NCBI GenBank assembly: GCA_900617975.1
Contig: UZAE01000283.1
Coordinates: 1-27,487, forward strand
Length of the DNA: 27,487 nt
Origin: Rodentolepis nana
Lineage: Eukaryota > Platyhelminthes > Cestoda > Cyclophyllidea > Hymenolepididae
Reading direction: 5' to 3'
Positions 1 through 11,900 of this stretch are shown piece after piece (positions within the stretch are counted from its first letter, which is position 1; the number at the start of each line of letters is the position of its first letter). The translations under genes were made by a program, and so were the position numbers. The notes beneath the pieces are model-generated. The model worked only from the letters and a program-made list of their open reading frames with translations, was not told the origin of the DNA and made no database searches.

Positions 1-1
1 T

Positions 2-58
2 CTGCCAGAACGATGGAAAAAGGTCATCGACAAGAACGGCCAATATCTAATTGAATAA
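2..58 (+). pseudogene. 3' end of a mariner-family transposase ORF, cut by the window edge
   Basis: Reading from base 2 gives 18 codons, LPERWKKVIDKNGQYLIE, then TAA at 56-58. The pattern L-P-x-R-W-x-K-V-I-x-x-N-G-x-Y just before the stop is the usual C-terminus of mariner (IS630/Tc1/mariner, DDD-type) transposases, which cut and paste DNA at TA dinucleotides. The catalytic domain lies outside the window, so whether the whole ORF is intact cannot be judged; these last codons carry no frameshift or stop. A mariner-like terminal inverted repeat follows about 45 bases downstream, which supports the call. It is labelled pseudogene only because it is partial here; the full copy could be intact. Confidence 0.8.
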
Positions 59-101
59 AGTTATATTTTTAAACAAAAATTCCGAATTTGCCTTCTTATT
101 T

Positions 102-132
102 GAAATCGGCAATGACTTAGTTGCCAACCTAA
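102..132 (-). repeat. Right terminal inverted repeat of the mariner element
   Basis: The outward end reads GTTGCCAACCTAA and is followed by TATA. It is transposase-binding sequence in this family. The boundary is set at CCTAA|TA because mariners duplicate TA on insertion; it could shift by 2 bases, since the next dinucleotide is also TA. Confidence 0.72.
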
Positions 133-592
133 TATATTAAAAAAGAAGATGAGATTGATGTAACGGCCCATTCCTCATACATCAGAAATATTCTATGTCT
201 GACAACTTGAAGCTGCGCCGTGAAATTCGAGATCATGGAATTGCAAAAGACCTCAAATCTCCACTTGTGAATATCAATACCACTGGTCGCAGTTGACTTG
301 AAAATTGTTCTCCCATAGAAACTAGATTTTACTTTATCTTGAAGATGTTAGGTTTGGAGGGGTACAGTGTGACGTTCGAGCCACAGAGATTCCCTCACCT
401 TTCATGAAATGGGCATTTATTTTCTCCCCCAACCTCGGTGACTGCGGTAGTTGAAGCCTTTCATCTCTGTCTCTTTATTTTTTAGAGATCACATCAATTC
501 AAGCACCTTAGGCCAACAAAATTGACATTTAAACACATTATTTGCCCTGCCTGGCTCATTGGAAAGTACACTACACAATGACCTTTACGCTT

Positions 593-613
593 CCCCCCCC
601 CTCCCCCCCCCCC
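593..613 (+). repeat. C-homopolymer tract (C9-T-C11)
   Basis: A C run interrupted by one T. It is striking against the AT-rich surroundings. A similar pure run of ten C lies at 684-693. Confidence 0.9.
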
Positions 614-683
614 AAGTGATTCGTATGAACGGTCATGTATTACCACTCACGCGTTTATCAGTTATTTACCAATACGATAGTCG

Positions 684-693
684 CCCCCCCCCC
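684..693 (+). repeat. C-homopolymer tract (C10)
   Basis: Ten uninterrupted C, about 70 bases after the 593-613 tract and on the same strand. Confidence 0.9.
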
Positions 694-2953
694 TCTTTGT
701 TTCAAGCTCCCGCGATTATCTCCAACACTTCTGCATTTTAACTAAAGTTAGAAGATTGGATTCGGCTGACCTCAGTTTCTGTTACTCCATGAGACTTCGC
801 TCTAGTTTAATTCCTTAAAGTAAAAAAAAAATCGATTGGCTTAATTACTTATCGGCAAATGAGTGCTTTATCAGATATCACCTTTGCCTATTTTTCCGTC
901 CATTTTTAAGTGGCAACGTGATATTCCGCTTTCATACAACAGTAACCAAGAAAGACAGAAAAGGAAAAACAAATTCCTTAAAATGACCCCATGAACAGAG
1001 CTTTTAGTAAAAGTTAATACTCAAAGTTCGAATACTGTTAAAGTAAAACTGTAAGCTGTTAAAAAAATAGACAAGAGAAGCTTGCCAGCGTTATTTTGAT
1101 TTCACAAGTTTAAAAAATTATGCGCTTTTCATGAAATTACAATTTCCTTCATTTAAAATGTGTTTGTCACATTGACACAAAGTAAGTCTAACTTCACCCA
1201 TTAATACACTCCTATCAACTAATCCACATTCGTATTTGATTGTGTTTCTCTCGCTAATAACATTGGCATTATTTTAAACATATTAGAGGACTTCTTGATG
1301 AAAAAGTCATAATCAACTCATATTTCTTCTTATTATGACTTAGGAGTGTTTAAACTACCTGCAATTCTAGAATAATGGCCAAACATTGAGGAATCTAATA
1401 AGTTTTAAAATATTTAGCACAACATAGCTAATATATGTGCTTGACCGCCTGAAGTTAAGGCTATATGGAAAAATCATTCACGAGATTCTATGCCAATGAA
1501 TGCGCCAAATGCCCTTAACTTCACGAACGCAACTCGGGAATCGAATTTAGCCAGTTGAATTTCGTATCGTCCCAAATATTCTGGTTCAATAGTAAGAAAG
1601 AAGCACTCTAGGATATTTAAGGAACTTTTATTCTAAACTAATCGGTTTCCGTTGATTTCAACGCCACGCCCTCTCCCTTGATGTATATGTAAGGAGACCT
1701 AATAGCTATAAGGCTAGCTTGTTTTCTCTTGCTTTGCCTTGCGTTATAGTATTTCACCCACTTTTAAATAAATAGATTTATCCAATAACCTGCAATTTCT
1801 AACATTTGGATTTAAACCCTTTCCAGTTGCACTCACGCTTAATTTAACAGAGTAGTACGCCATTGCTGACATTGCCATGATGGCATAGCATTTTGCCTGA
1901 CAATTACCAAGAGCGGAAACCTCTAATATTTTACCAAATCGGAAACCATTTTATTAATATAGAGCTATGAGTTTCACAATAACGAATAATATATTGTAAC
2001 ATTTAATAGTGATCTAGTATAACAAGCGTGATAAAATGACGGAGCATAATTACAAGGCAAGAATACACGAAGGTATTTTGACAAAAATTATGCTATTTTC
2101 CAAGCAAATTACTTGACAGCCAAAATGAACAAAGTCGTAGTACACGCGGCGGCGTTATTTTATTCTTCCCATAGATTTAAGAATTGTATTTTTTAATAAT
2201 AAAAAATAAAAAAGTGCTATTTTGTGTTAGCTGGTGGTTAAGGGTGTAAAATTGTCAGTTATAGAGTTTTATTGGAATATAGCTTTATAGAGTTAGGGAA
2301 TAGATAGATTCGGAGCATTGAATGCTTAAATGAACTTGCGTACATAGAATCTAGTACTTTACTGAGCATTTATTTCATGTTTTTTGATTAACGGCTCTAG
2401 TGAATAATATCTTATTAATCTAATCAATTTATAAACTATTATGGCAAATTTAAATTAATTATTTGCGTTTGTTGAAACGGAGACGTGAAAGTTTTCACGG
2501 TTTAGTTCATGAAAATAATTGTGTAGTTAATAATTTAGTGAGTGAGTGAGTAGTCAATGAGCTCAATTTCTCAGAATAATACATGGCATTTAGAGGCCAA
2601 TCGATTGGAATCAGTAAACTGAAAAATTTTTAATGTACCGCAACCCGTCATTTATCGGGATTAAAATCTTCTTAGTGGACAACGTGTTAAAACCATAAAA
2701 TAAGGCACAGGATTACAGAAACTGATTTATAAATGCTTAAATTCAGAAATATCTAAATAAAAATTAATGTTAAAACTTCGAATGATAGTAATTATGTTAC
2801 CAATAAGATTTAATTAAAGGAAAATTTGAATTTATAGTTAAAAAATTAATTAATACACCGCCATTAAGAATAATTTATTTTATGAAGCAAAGTGTTATTC
2901 AAGGTCGGTATTACGCGCGCGAATTTTTTCTATTTTGTGTTTTCATTGTAAAC

Positions 2954-5900
2954 ATGAAAAAATTTCTTAAAAGATTCAGCAGCTTGTCCCTAGAACGCCT
3001 TAATAAAGATTCAGATTTTAAAATTTGTGAAGATTTTTATTTATGCGATTCGAATGCTTCTAATATTCGAGAAAATGATTTAACTAAAATCGGAAAATCT
3101 ATATGGAATGGTGATATGACTGCATTTGAGAAGCTTATAACGAATGACCAAGTGCTTCCAGATAAAAATTTAAGGTTTATTTCTTGAGCATTTTATTTTT
3201 TAGAATTCCTCTTCATTTGGCTTGCATGAAAGGAAATTTGGAAATCGTTAAACGTCTTTTGGATAATACCGCAAATATAAATGCTGTTGATGTCAATGGT
3301 GAAACTCCACTTATGAAAGCCATACGATTTGGACATCTAGGTTGCATTAATCAATTAGTTCAACATGGTGCTGATGTTAACATTTGTGATAAATATGGCA
3401 ATGCACCTATTCACCGAGCTATACAACTAGGTCGTTTGGATATTATCCAATTACTTCATCGTAATAACGCTAATAGTAATGCGTGTAATAATGTAAGTTG
3501 ACGAATATATTATGCTTAAATTCCACTGTCTAACGAATATCCAATTTTAGATGGGGGTAACTCCACTGCATATCGCTGTAGAAAAGAACAGTATGTCGTT
3601 GTCCAAGTATCTAATTAGCGAAGGAGCTGACATAAATTGTGTTGATGGAAAAGGAAGGTACACCCCTCTGCTATACCTCATAGAAAATCAATTAGATTGA
3701 GGTTCTAGCTATATTTTTTGCTTTATATAGAAGTCCATTAATGATTGCCGCTAAAATCGGAAGCGCTCATCATATGCGGCTTTTGATCGACTCCGGGGCA
3801 ATTATTGAACTTCGTGATAAAGAAGGTTTGTTCATTTTTTGGATTCACTTTCTTTTGATATTTTGATCCCATTGCTTGGGGTTTCGATTGAGAAGAGTAT
3901 CGATTGATTGAGAGACATATCATAATATCTTCGCAGACAAATTTTTCTTTTAATTTTATTTCCTGTCTTTTGCATAGAAATCATTACTTCTTATTTGTTC
4001 CACAATTATTATTTATTCATTTTTATATTTTTTTTCTATTTTTGTTAGCTTTATTCATAGCTATGAAAAGAGCGCATGATTTTTTGTTATTGTTGTGACT
4101 CTTTTCAACTAGAAATTGTAGAGCAATAAAGCAAGCCGATAGGTATTGTGAATAGTGTAGTAGAAGCAGGAATTAAGGTCACAGTATCAACCGAATTCTA
4201 GATAGTTGTATCTTTGTACTCAACTTATAGGATATTGCATTTGGGTTGTAAAATCGTACTCCTTGTTAAAATGTACCCTTGTTACTTCACTTTTTACTGC
4301 TCCAATCTATAATGATCACTGGATCAATTCATCTGCATTCTTACTCCTGTCATAATGCCGCATGATCTCCGTACAGAAGAGCTCACTCAGGGCGAATAAT
4401 ACAACAAATCAGGGCTACTTTTATTGGAGATAGAGGTACTGGTATGCAAGCATAGCGTTGGGAGACTTGTCCTTCATAATCTCTACATTTACCTACTCTA
4501 ACGCAGGTCTTGTCCATTTGAAATAGAAGTTATAATTACAGCGGAACTGGTGTTTTATGTGTCGCTAATGCCGAATATTGTCCCAATAGGACATATAACC
4601 ATTATTGGTGACAGATTTTAATCCATTTGTATTTCACTCTCATTTTCAATTTGTTTTTCAATAGTTAGAAGCCTTTGAGTTTTTTGTTAATTTAAAAATG
4701 TTGAGTTTAATGAATTCACGTCTTGAATTTTCCTTAATGTATTCACTTTGAGGTTTTCCCTCTCATATCCATGTGTAGTACGTTGGTGTGAGGATCATTT
4801 CTGGAGATCATATATATATACATATCTGAGCGCTGCTATGGTAATCTGATGGCGCATTTGCGAATATTCATGTATCAGTGGTGCGACTCGAGGTCACACT
4901 TGCATAAATGGTCTAATTCCCATGGCGTTACTCAAGCTGACGAGAAACCAAAATTTTTTTCGTTTCCGATCATGCAATATTAGCAGTATTTCTTCACTAG
5001 ACGACCTTGACATACTTAAAAAAATATATCGATTGTCTTATATGCCCAAATTAGAAGATTCATAGAAATACTGATTATTTCCAAAATTATTTATTCGGGT
5101 CACTTTTGAACACTCTTGAGTGCTTTGTAAGTAAAAGTGGATCAAGGTGGCATGACTAAACCCTCAATTGGCCAACGAATATTCAAATTCCGAACGTGGA
5201 TCTATTTTTATTTTCAATGATTAAATAGGCTAATGCATTAAGTGAACTAAAAGAAGCATATTGATATGTTCCCAGTTAAATAACTAACGTGTTCGAATTT
5301 AGCACGCTGAACTAAGTTGAGATGGTAACTTTATTAATCTGGAGAAAGGAATGACAGAAACATTTTGGAAAACTCAATTCACAAGGAAGGGTTTATCGTT
5401 GAAATGAAAATTATGATTTACTTAAATGCGCTAAAATCAATGAAGAATAATGAGAGTTTTCAATTTTAAAAGTCAAGTGCTTATTTTTGAGTTTCGTACT
5501 TAAAAGAACATTCACTCCGCATTTAATGTGGGTTCTCGTAGAAAATTATAATTTGTCGGTAATTTAATTAATCGCTGATTATTACATCTTATCATTCGAG
5601 TATCGATACTAATTTTTCATGAAAATTTAGGCTCAATTGGACACATTTTGAACGTATTTCAACTGAGGTTGTTCAGTCATATAAGTGGAAGTTATCGTTT
5701 AAACAAATAACTGATTAAAAATTAGTATGTGTACTTAACTTAAATGCATTTATATCAAATGGCAGTCTTTATGATAGCTGTCATTAGCGCCTTAGTTGAC
5801 TTCGGGCTTCACCTAGGGGAGGAACATCAAAGTCGCAAAAGGTCGATAGGTCAAGGGAGAGGGGGGGGACAAAAAAGTGATTCACAAAACGCAAAAGAGG

Positions 5901-8900
5901 TAGAAACATAGATGGAGAAAATGGTAAGATGAGTACTGTGAAAGTGGTAGAAAATGACATACTGTCGGGTCATGGTAGTGTGAAGTCAGAGGTCAACTAC
6001 CGGTTGATTGACTTTTTTGTCGTATGAGTATGCTTTGCCCAGGATGCACCATGTGGAGGTAAGTTCATTGTGCTCCCCACAACTTGGGATAAATAGGATT
6101 GATAATGCATCGCTGTCGTTCTAATCTCAATTCTCGTATCTATCGTTGGCAATGCAAAATTCTTTTGCTCTTTAAATCATCGAAGGCTTCGTAGAAAATG
6201 AATAGTCAAAAGAAATCATAATAAGCTAAAACATTGCACCTCAGTGCTACCACTTCTATATTGGTATTTCATCACTGTTACGGGATGAAAAAAAAACATT
6301 CCTTTAGGTGAACAAACACAAAGATGGGAAATTTCATATCCAAATACGCAGACCGTTAATCGAGTGCACGAGTTATAAAGGCCACGAAATTTGCTCACGA
6401 GGTGAAGGAAATGTTCGATTAGGCGTTATTATATATTCACTGGGCTACTTCTTGGTCATTCAACCGTGCTATGTTCTTGCTATTGAAGGCGGGCAAAAAA
6501 TTGACTATTTGAAGTGCAGTTTAGCTCCACATAATCATAATAAAACTTAGGGCTCACTGAATGTCAATTCATTTCTGCAGATTTCAGAGATAACTCAACT
6601 ACACACTGGCTTTACATAAGCTTGTGATGCTATCGCTATTGGAACATTTCAATAGATTGTCAGGGTACTGTGAATTTAACTTAATCATTTGATATCTGCT
6701 AGATGTTCTAATAGCCCCCCCCCTCCCATTGTTTGCTCACAAGGCATTTTTTGTTCATTTTGACAACTACGTATTGTGAACTACGCATAATAGTAGATGC
6801 AACGAATTCTAACTGGAACAGAGCTTAAGAAACTTTGCCAAGTTAGAGAAATGTGCAAGTAGAAGCAAACGCCTTTTTGAGATCAGTGAAAGTGTAAGTG
6901 GAAAGGTCAGATCAGGGTTACAACACGTGTCTGAAATGCGAGTTTATGTACTTTATAGCTTTTGCTCAGTTACTTGAGCTGTATAATTGTGTTCACTTAG
7001 TTATAACCTCTTGCAGGATTAACTGCAGCTCAAATCGCTAAGTTGGCGCAGAATTTCCATTGCTACGAGGTGCTAATTGATCAAAGTCTGGCTCACAATT
7101 CGTCCCCCGCATCATCACACAATCAGAAAGTGGGAATTGAACGCAGTCGAAAGCGCAAAATGGACTCGTTGAATAGAAAAGAGGTCGTCGTTTTAGTGGG
7201 AAGAGATGATGAGCGCAGTGATGGGGAAATTAGTGACAAAACCGTTCGAAATGACACTTCTACCATGACTTCAAAACGAGCTCATTCGTGTGATGTTTCC
7301 GATACAAGACGACCTTGTGAGTGACATTTTTATTATTTTACTATTTATTGATAGGGATTGCTCAGTAGATGTATCGTCTTGTTTCCCCTCTATAGCTAAT
7401 AAAGTGAATGTGCTGATGAGATCTTCCACCACATCAATGGATCGGGAAAATGATAATAAAAGGGTCAGGCTACCAAATACACCCCGCACAAAGGTTTGTT
7501 TTAACTTCCAAACCACAAAACAAAAAAAAACATTTTGACTCACACTAATTTACAGGGTTATAAAAAGCCAGACAACACCTTCGACAGCGGAACTGTGGGA
7601 AGAAAGAGGAAGGATCGCGTGGCTCACCTGAAGGTATGTTCGATCAATTTTTTTATCGGTAGTATATTTGTTTGTTCTAACAAAAATGTGCCCCTATTAA
7701 GGAAAAAATCGAAAATGATTTGAAGGTGCTTCCACAACCAAATCATGTAGTGGAAAGTGTGACTAATGATGGAGACTCCGAAGTAATTCAATTTTATACT
7801 TATCCTAATTTGTTTCTTTTTTAAGAGTCCATTTGGTACTTTGAATGCCGAGGTGCCAGAAGTAAAGAACTCGAATAATATGGGATCGGTGAAACAAATT
7901 CAGCCCTGCCGGAATAATAACGCGAGTTTTGGGCATTCAAGCACTTTTTATTTGTTTAAACTTTCTATTTGAAACAGATTAGCATGCTTAAAATTAATGA
8001 TGGGTTTCAACGGTATATGAGAGCAGGAGATGAGTTGAATGGAGCTGGTGAGAAGCGTGCAATTAGGTAGACGAGAAGCGAGTGCATGTGACGGTGTCTG
8101 CGTCTATTATTTGTCAACAATAACAAACCATTTAATACCCTCAACGTTGTGCAGCATTTCAAAAGCCCAATCGGACCGGCATTCCAGTCTTCTAACTACA
8201 TGTTCTTAGCTTATTTCAAAATTTTGAAATCATATACTTTGTAATTTTATTTATGCCACCCTTCTTTAATTACTAATTAGGAATTGATTCAGTATTTCTA
8301 GAGTGCCTTGGACTATATTTTTGGGTCAATAGTACTTTGGTTAAGGTATCTTCATTGTTATCCACAGGGGATGTCCCCAATTTCCTGATATTTAATCACA
8401 CAAAATGGAGACATTTCTCATCAACACACTTTTGGTCCCATTGTGTTCTTGCATGAAATATGCGGAGATAATTGCCATATAGGTTATTTTGCTAAGCAGC
8501 TTGTTCCATATGCCATGTTTCTACTTACCAACGATGAACAAATTCATTTCAACGTACCTGCATTGGAATATGTTTACTTTTTTTCTTTCATATTTTTTCT
8601 AGTCGTCCGTAATGTTCGTAGAAGAAGAATCGAAGTACAACGTTGAAAACAGTGGAGAATCAGATTGCGAGAGTGCGTGGGGCTCAACCGAAGAAGATGA
8701 CCAACCCGAAATTAGCAGCAAGCCAACTGGTAACATTAAATAATATGTACTACTCAATTGTTTATTAGTAAACGAACATTTACAAGATAGCCTTTGGGAC
8801 AGTGAAGTTGATGACAGTAAAGAGGAGAAAGAGGCTAATGAAATATCCGTCACATCAATAACCCAAATCAGTGAAACATCTGGCCCGAATTTCTCCTTGC

Positions 8901-11900
8901 TGGAGGATGCTGCCAAAGCTTTGAAAGTGATAGCTCAGGATCACTTATCTGCTAGTTCCCCTAAACCTTTTCACTCTCGTATAAAAGTAAGAATTTTTTG
9001 TTCATCTTATGTTTCGCTCTTCCGCAAATATAACTTATACTGACGAAAGATTAAATTGAATATTGATTTTTTTCATTTAAGGTAGAGTATGAGAAAGAGT
9101 AACATATATTCCATTATTATTTATTAATAATAATTAAATATTTTTCAATTTATTTAGAACCATAATATTCAACGCTTTTGAGACAAATAAAAAATTTATT
9201 ACCCTTTTGCGACCAAAATCGCTTATATAGCTAAAAAACTAATATCACTGAGTTTTTTTCAGAACTCATCACTTATTCTTGATGATATACCACATCGAGA
9301 TTCAAATTGCGATCCTTCTATCATCAATGAATGCAGCGATGAAGTTCTCAACAACATCTCCACGGGTGCTCAAAATAATCACATCAAAAATCAGGAAAAT
9401 TTGAGGAATATTAAGGTTGGGTTGCCTTGTTGGTGAATTTGTCAATTAAATAATTAGGAAAATCTCATTTTTCTTCATTTGTTTCCTCCTCTAGGGTGTA
9501 GCGTCATCAATTTCTGATTTCTCTCAAACAAAATGTAGAATTTCAGAGAATACTAAAAACCCTTTATCGAATCAGAGTCGGAAATCGAACAGTTTGAAAT
9601 CAGGCGAAGCCTACTCAACTCCAAGTTTGAGCATCGAAAGTGAAGAAAACGTAGACAAGGTTGATTTTACTAACTTTTCCCTTTTGTATCTGAGAAGATT
9701 TAAAAAAGAGCTGTATTCTATATATTTAGTTACCTACCTCGGCAAAATATCAAAGAACGATGTTCCTTCCATTTCCAACCGATGCTTCTAAGGTGGAAGC
9801 TCTTTCTCAAAACCAAAACAAGTACTTTCTAAAATTGTGCTATCTGCTAATTAACCCCATTGCCGTACCATTCAAATTTCTTTTACTTCCTGCAGTATTG
9901 AGCAACCGGTGTCACCTCAAGTTTCTAAATCCCACGAAACCACTATGAGGGCATCGGATAGTATTGGTAAGTTAAGCTCTCGATGGTAACTTATTGATAA
10001 AAGAAAAATTAGTCAGTTGTATAACTTTCAACCCATCCAACCATCAACACCATTAATTCTTTTTTTCTGTACTGTAACTGAAAATTAAACACCAATCACT
10101 TTCTTGCCTCTTTAACACAGCAGTTGGCTATACCATTAAATCAAACTTATGGATAACAAATGAAACGTCGAGGTGTTTTATTGAGAAATAACTCGCTTTC
10201 ATATTGCTCTACACGATTGTGTCAGTTATCCAGGTCTGTATTGAATGGCAAATAACAGTGCAGTCCGATATATCTTTAGCTCTGATTTTGATAGAACGAG
10301 TTATTTCTCAAATGTTCTCACCTTGTTGTGGTTGTCATGGCTTATTTAACGCGTATTCTTCCTGCTAGTTGTTCCAGGCATAATGGTCATCTCATCAGCT
10401 AGATAAAGGAGCCTAAACATCCGTGTTCACCATTTTCCCCTACTTTTATCTTTTGGTTTTGATTTGATATCTAACACATCTCTGGCTCCCTAGCTATCTA
10501 TTTATCCGGCGCATTTATGCCAATCTTTGATCTACTCGCCCAATCTACGGAGAGAGAATTCGTGATGATGCAAATGGATGAATACATTAAGTGTATTTAT
10601 TTCATGATCGTAGCGAGAATACGAGGTGGATTAAGTGGCATAGCTTGAAAATTTTGATACATTACAGAGAAAGAGATCTGCAAGACGTTTCGATTGATTT
10701 CCTTTACTTTCTGCATTCTTTTCCAGTTTTCACTTGTCATAGTTGAGGAATAAAATCTTTCTTTTCGATAAGTGACCGGCCTTGAATCTGGAACGACTGC
10801 ACGAGAGCAAACATCCGGTATTGTAAATAATAAAAAGGGGATAGATTTCCACTTTGCAGACTTTTTTCCCGATGGGAACATTTAAGGCGGTCCCATTAGT
10901 TGATGATTGAGCAGATACTTGATAGCAGTAGACACTAATGTGAGTCAACAGTGACAAGTGGGCACAACACCAAATAAGATTAGCGATGTATATGGAAACC
11001 TCGAAATGGCGCGCCTTTTTAGGGCCCTTTTACTCCTCTTAGAGAGGTGGACGGCGTTGTCCAATATTTGGGCACTACCTTAACTCTATGATATATATGG
11101 TAACTGTTTTTCGATTACAAAATTGGTACATGCATACCAAATAAAATTTGTATTAAGACGAAATTTTATGCAGTAATATAATAATAAATAATTTGAAAAC
11201 ATGTAAGTATTATAGTTCAAACTATGCGTAAGTTGCACAATACCAATCAATAAGGGCGCATAAGGGTAGTTCTACACTAGTAAAGCCTTGACTGACTCAG
11301 AAATCTGTGGCTAGACACCCAGAACTGGATAACCTACAGTCCGGCTATAGAGGAAACATACATATCGCACGGAACCCGTTTATTTAGGAAGTATATTGTG
11401 GCAATAGTGTACACGCCGTAAGGTTAGATATAATCAAAATGGAGGTTCCACTTAAACAAACGAAAGTTTCTGATTGGCCATTGGTTGTGAGCGCTTGCGA
11501 TCACGTGTTGGACGATAACGTGTCCCACAGAAATGCCCCCATCTGCGAACTTCTAATTTTCCAGCAGCCTTTTAAGATCTATTTTAATTCAAAGGTTGAG
11601 GTTTTGATAATTTAAATATATTGTCCTTAATTCCTTTCGCGTAACTTATCACTTTGAGGTGAAATTGTATTTTGTCTAAAATTATGTTAGTTGAATGGCT
11701 TCTTATCATTACCAGGACTCTTCTTTATATACTTCTTTCATCTGAAATTTTCCCCCTGTTATTTAAAATCTACTTTGAGATTATAATCGGCTTCTATTCT
11801 TATATAGCACTCTAATACGTCCGACATGATATAAATTGAAAGGAAATTAAGATGTTTAAAGTTCCTCTCTCTCAATCTTTCTGATCATGCTTAAGTGAAA

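Larger units (their letters stand above)
1..134 (+). mobile_element. Mariner element, 3' end with terminal inverted repeat
   Basis: The segment holds the transposase C-terminus, a short AT-rich 3' UTR, and a right terminal inverted repeat at about 102-132. On the minus strand the repeat begins TTAGGTTGGCAACTAAGTCA, a typical mariner TIR as I recall them. The bases straight after it are TA (133-134), the expected duplicated target site. Only the right end is in the window; the left TIR and most of the transposase must lie upstream. Confidence 0.8.
135..2953. other. Intergenic, AT-rich; presumed 5' flank of the ANKRD26-like gene
   Basis: No ORF here looks like protein. The 60-codon ORF at 559-741 is created by C-runs. 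The stretch holds C homopolymers (593-613, 684-693), long A/T stretches, and a GTGAGTGAGTGAGTAG microsatellite near 2539-2554. The gene's promoter and 5' UTR should lie in the last part, but no TATA box, initiator or trans-splice site can be assigned with confidence. Confidence 0.6.
2954..7100 (+). other. Ankyrin-repeat domain of the ANKRD26-like protein (exons 1-5)
   Basis: A degenerate capping repeat (about residues 44-73, with NDLTKIGKSIWNGDM) precedes five 33-residue ankyrin repeats starting at residues 75 (IPLHLACMKGN), 108 (TPLMKAIRFGH), 141 (APIHRAIQLGR), 174 (TPLHIAVEKNS) and 207 (SPLMIAAKIGS). A short helix-like tail at 240-261 (TAAQIAKLAQNFHCYEVLID) follows. Most repeats keep the TPLH/GAD-N-D consensus. 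This is a protein-binding solenoid. The exon 1 to exon 2 join (LR|I) removes a 29-nt intron and restores the first repeat exactly, which validates the splice. The exon 4 to exon 5 join crosses a 3191-nt intron and rebuilds the glycine codon before LTAAQIAK. Confidence 0.9.

Noticed and set aside
559..741. 60-codon ORF with proline runs
   Set aside because: The prolines come from C homopolymers; no domain and no splice context.
5990..6075. Repeat 3' end as a spliced-leader RNA gene because of GGAG|GTAAGT
   Set aside because: No ATG-ending leader, and no Sm site or stem-loops visible after the donor; the segment is part of a longer dispersed repeat.
6308..6550. 80-codon ORF inside intron 4
   Set aside because: Opposite-strand ORF overlaps it, composition is not protein-like, and it does not fit the phase of the flanking exons.
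7979..8048. Cassette exon in intron 9
   Set aside because: Open only in phase 0 and ends in phase 1, which does not match exon 10.
8599..8916. 105-codon minus-strand ORF, serine-rich
   Set aside because: It is the shadow of exons 10-11, whose + strand frame gives the WDSE linker.
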